This document shows positions 63,104-64,000 of a stretch of 64,000 bases of DNA, piece by piece. The stretch spans positions 248,001-312,000 of the forward strand of contig CAWETL010000003.1 in NCBI GenBank assembly GCA_963812085.1, read 5' to 3'. Source of the stretch: SPDF01 sp963812085 (GTDB taxonomy: Bacteria > Gemmatimonadota > Gemmatimonadetes > Gemmatimonadales > GWC2-71-9). A program made the position numbers and the translations under genes. The notes below the pieces were generated by a model. The model saw only the letters and a program-made list of their open reading frames with translations, had not been told where the DNA came from and did no database searches. Numbering within the stretch: the stretch's first letter is position 1; the number at the start of each line of letters is the position of its first letter.

Positions 63104-64000
63104 GCCTCTCGCTCCGTTCCCTCCCGCGCTCCTACCGCCGGCTGCTGTACCTGCTGCTCTCGATCCCGCTCCTGCTCGTGCTCCTTGGCCTCGTGTATCA
63201 GCTCGGCATGCTCTACCTCGAGGGCCAGCACCGCACCCTCGGCGACAGCATCGAGTGGGCCGCCGAGACGCTGACCACCACCGGCTACGGCCGCGACATG
63301 CAGTGGACCAGCCCCGCCATGATCGCCTTCGTGGTCGTCGTGCAGTTCGCCGGCACGATGCTCGTCTTCCTCGTCTTTCCGATCTTCCTGATTCCGTTCT
63401 TCGAGGAGCGCTTCGAGGCCCGGCTGCCGAGGGCGCTGCCGCCGATGACTGGCCAGGTGCTGATCTACCGCTACGGCCCCGCGGTCACCTCGCTGCTGGA
63501 CCTGCTGGCGCACGAACAGGTGCCGGCGGTCGTCTTCGAGGAGGACGAACCCCTGGCGCGCCGGCTCCGGGAGCGCGGCCTGCAGGTGGTCTTCGGCAAC
63601 CTCTCCGAGGAGGATCCCGACCTCTCCAACCTGGTGGGGGCGCGCGGCCTGGTGCTGAACGGGGAGGATGACTACAACGCCGCCATGACGCTCAACGCCC
63701 GCTACCACGGCTACCAGGGTCCGATCGTGGCGATGGTTCGGAACCCCAGCCGCCGGCCGCCGATGGTGCGGGCGGGCGCCACGACCGCGTTCACGCCGAC
63801 GCACGTCCTCGCCGCGGCGCTCGCGGCGCGGGCCAGCATGAAGATCAGCCCCCGGGTGGCCGGCGTCCGCCATCTCGGCGAACACTTGGAGGTGGCGGAA
63901 CTCCGGGTCCATGCCGCGAGCCCCTTCGCCGGCAAGACGATCGGCACGGCCGGCATCCGGGAGCAGAGCGGGGCCACCATCATCGGCCTCTGGGTCGGCG
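63100..64000 (+). CDS. Potassium channel with TrkA/RCK-type cytoplasmic part, cut by the right edge
   Basis: 300 residues are visible from ATG 63100. Two membrane helices (LLYLLLSIPLLLVLLGLVYQ and MIAFVVVVQFAGTMLVFLVF) flank a pore with the filter TTTGYGRD. A cytoplasmic part follows: QVLIYRYGPAVTSLLDLLAH with a Rossmann-like RCK/TrkA-N continuation (AVVFEEDEPLARRLRERGLQ, VVFGNLSEEDPDL). A TrkA-C-like stretch (SPFAGKTIGTAGIREQSGAT) ends at the edge. The usual GxGxxG of TrkA-N reads YRYGPAV, so nucleotide binding is uncertain. It overlaps the Kir gene by 4 bases. Confidence 0.87.
   Translation, partial: MSLSLRSLPRSYRRLLYLLLSIPLLLVLLGLVYQLGMLYLEGQHRTLGDSIEWAAETLTTTGYGRDMQWTSPAMIAFVVVVQFAGTMLVFLVFPIFLIPFFEERFEARLPRALPPMTGQVLIYRYGPAVTSLLDLLAHEQVPAVVFEEDEPLARRLRERGLQVVFGNLSEEDPDLSNLVGARGLVLNGEDDYNAAMTLNARYHGYQGPIVAMVRNPSRRPPMVRAGATTAFTPTHVLAAALAARASMKISPRVAGVRHLGEHLEVAELRVHAASPFAGKTIGTAGIREQSGATIIGLWVG

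Overview
The window is a 64 kb stretch of a high-GC bacterial chromosome, most likely from the phylum Gemmatimonadota or a close relative. This is inferred from gene content: two Ser/Thr kinases with large extracytoplasmic parts (one in the kinase + TPR form), a GWxTD-domain protein, a B12-dependent class II ribonucleotide reductase, many short lipoproteins, and start codons that are often GTG with 4-base gene overlaps. No rRNA, tRNA, CRISPR array, IS transposase or phage gene was seen.

Left part (1-30.4 kb), mainly core functions. A membrane protein cut by the edge; a frameshifted TIGR00300 (ornithine cyclodeaminase-like) gene, a Fur-family regulator and CcdA; a formylglycine-dependent sulfatase; a SIMPL protein; an ABC exporter; gamma-glutamyltransferase; a four-gene MurNAc/peptidoglycan-recycling operon (murQ-anmK-nagZ-SSS symporter); a PP2C phosphatase with an FHA/protease-fold partner; an N-acetylmuramoyl-L-alanine amidase; a GWxTD protein; a kinase-PEGA-TonB_C fusion; a gamma-carbonic anhydrase; and nrdJ. 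Five of these genes carry single-base insertions that break conserved frames, which looks like a consensus-quality problem rather than biology.

Middle part (30.4-45 kb), accessory. A three-gene, translationally coupled island of visibly lower GC encodes a Nudix hydrolase, a SprT-like protease and a 1186-residue HIT + PLD + SF2 helicase + DUF3427 fusion. It may be a DNA-end-cleaning, DNA-protein-crosslink repair or anti-phage module. Next come a HigBA toxin-antitoxin pair with a clear operator, a DUF4160/DUF2442 pair, a kinase-TPR protein, an isochorismatase-fold hydrolase, a secreted nuclease, lipoproteins, and many palindromic repeats and gene remnants.

Right part (45-64 kb). A giant NdvB-type cyclic beta-1,2-glucan synthase (2848 aa), a HEAT-like protein coupled to an HD-GYP protein, a GNAT acetyltransferase, DinB and ABM-like proteins, an SGNH hydrolase, and a run of small membrane proteins leading into two different potassium channels (Kir-type, then a channel with a TrkA/RCK-type cytoplasmic part that runs off the right edge).

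Intergenic DNA is dominated by repeats. Family A is a REP-like hairpin (GTCACCCCGGCGAAAGCCGG...), often amplified as half-sites. Family B is CCCCTCTCCACATGGTGGAGAGGGG. Family C is TTCTGTCATTGCGAGG...CTCGCAATGACAGAA. Family D is a ~108-nt element in three copies whose stems differ by compensatory substitutions around an invariant GGA/GGA internal loop. Family D and the Nudix/SprT/helicase island are the two items most deserving follow-up.
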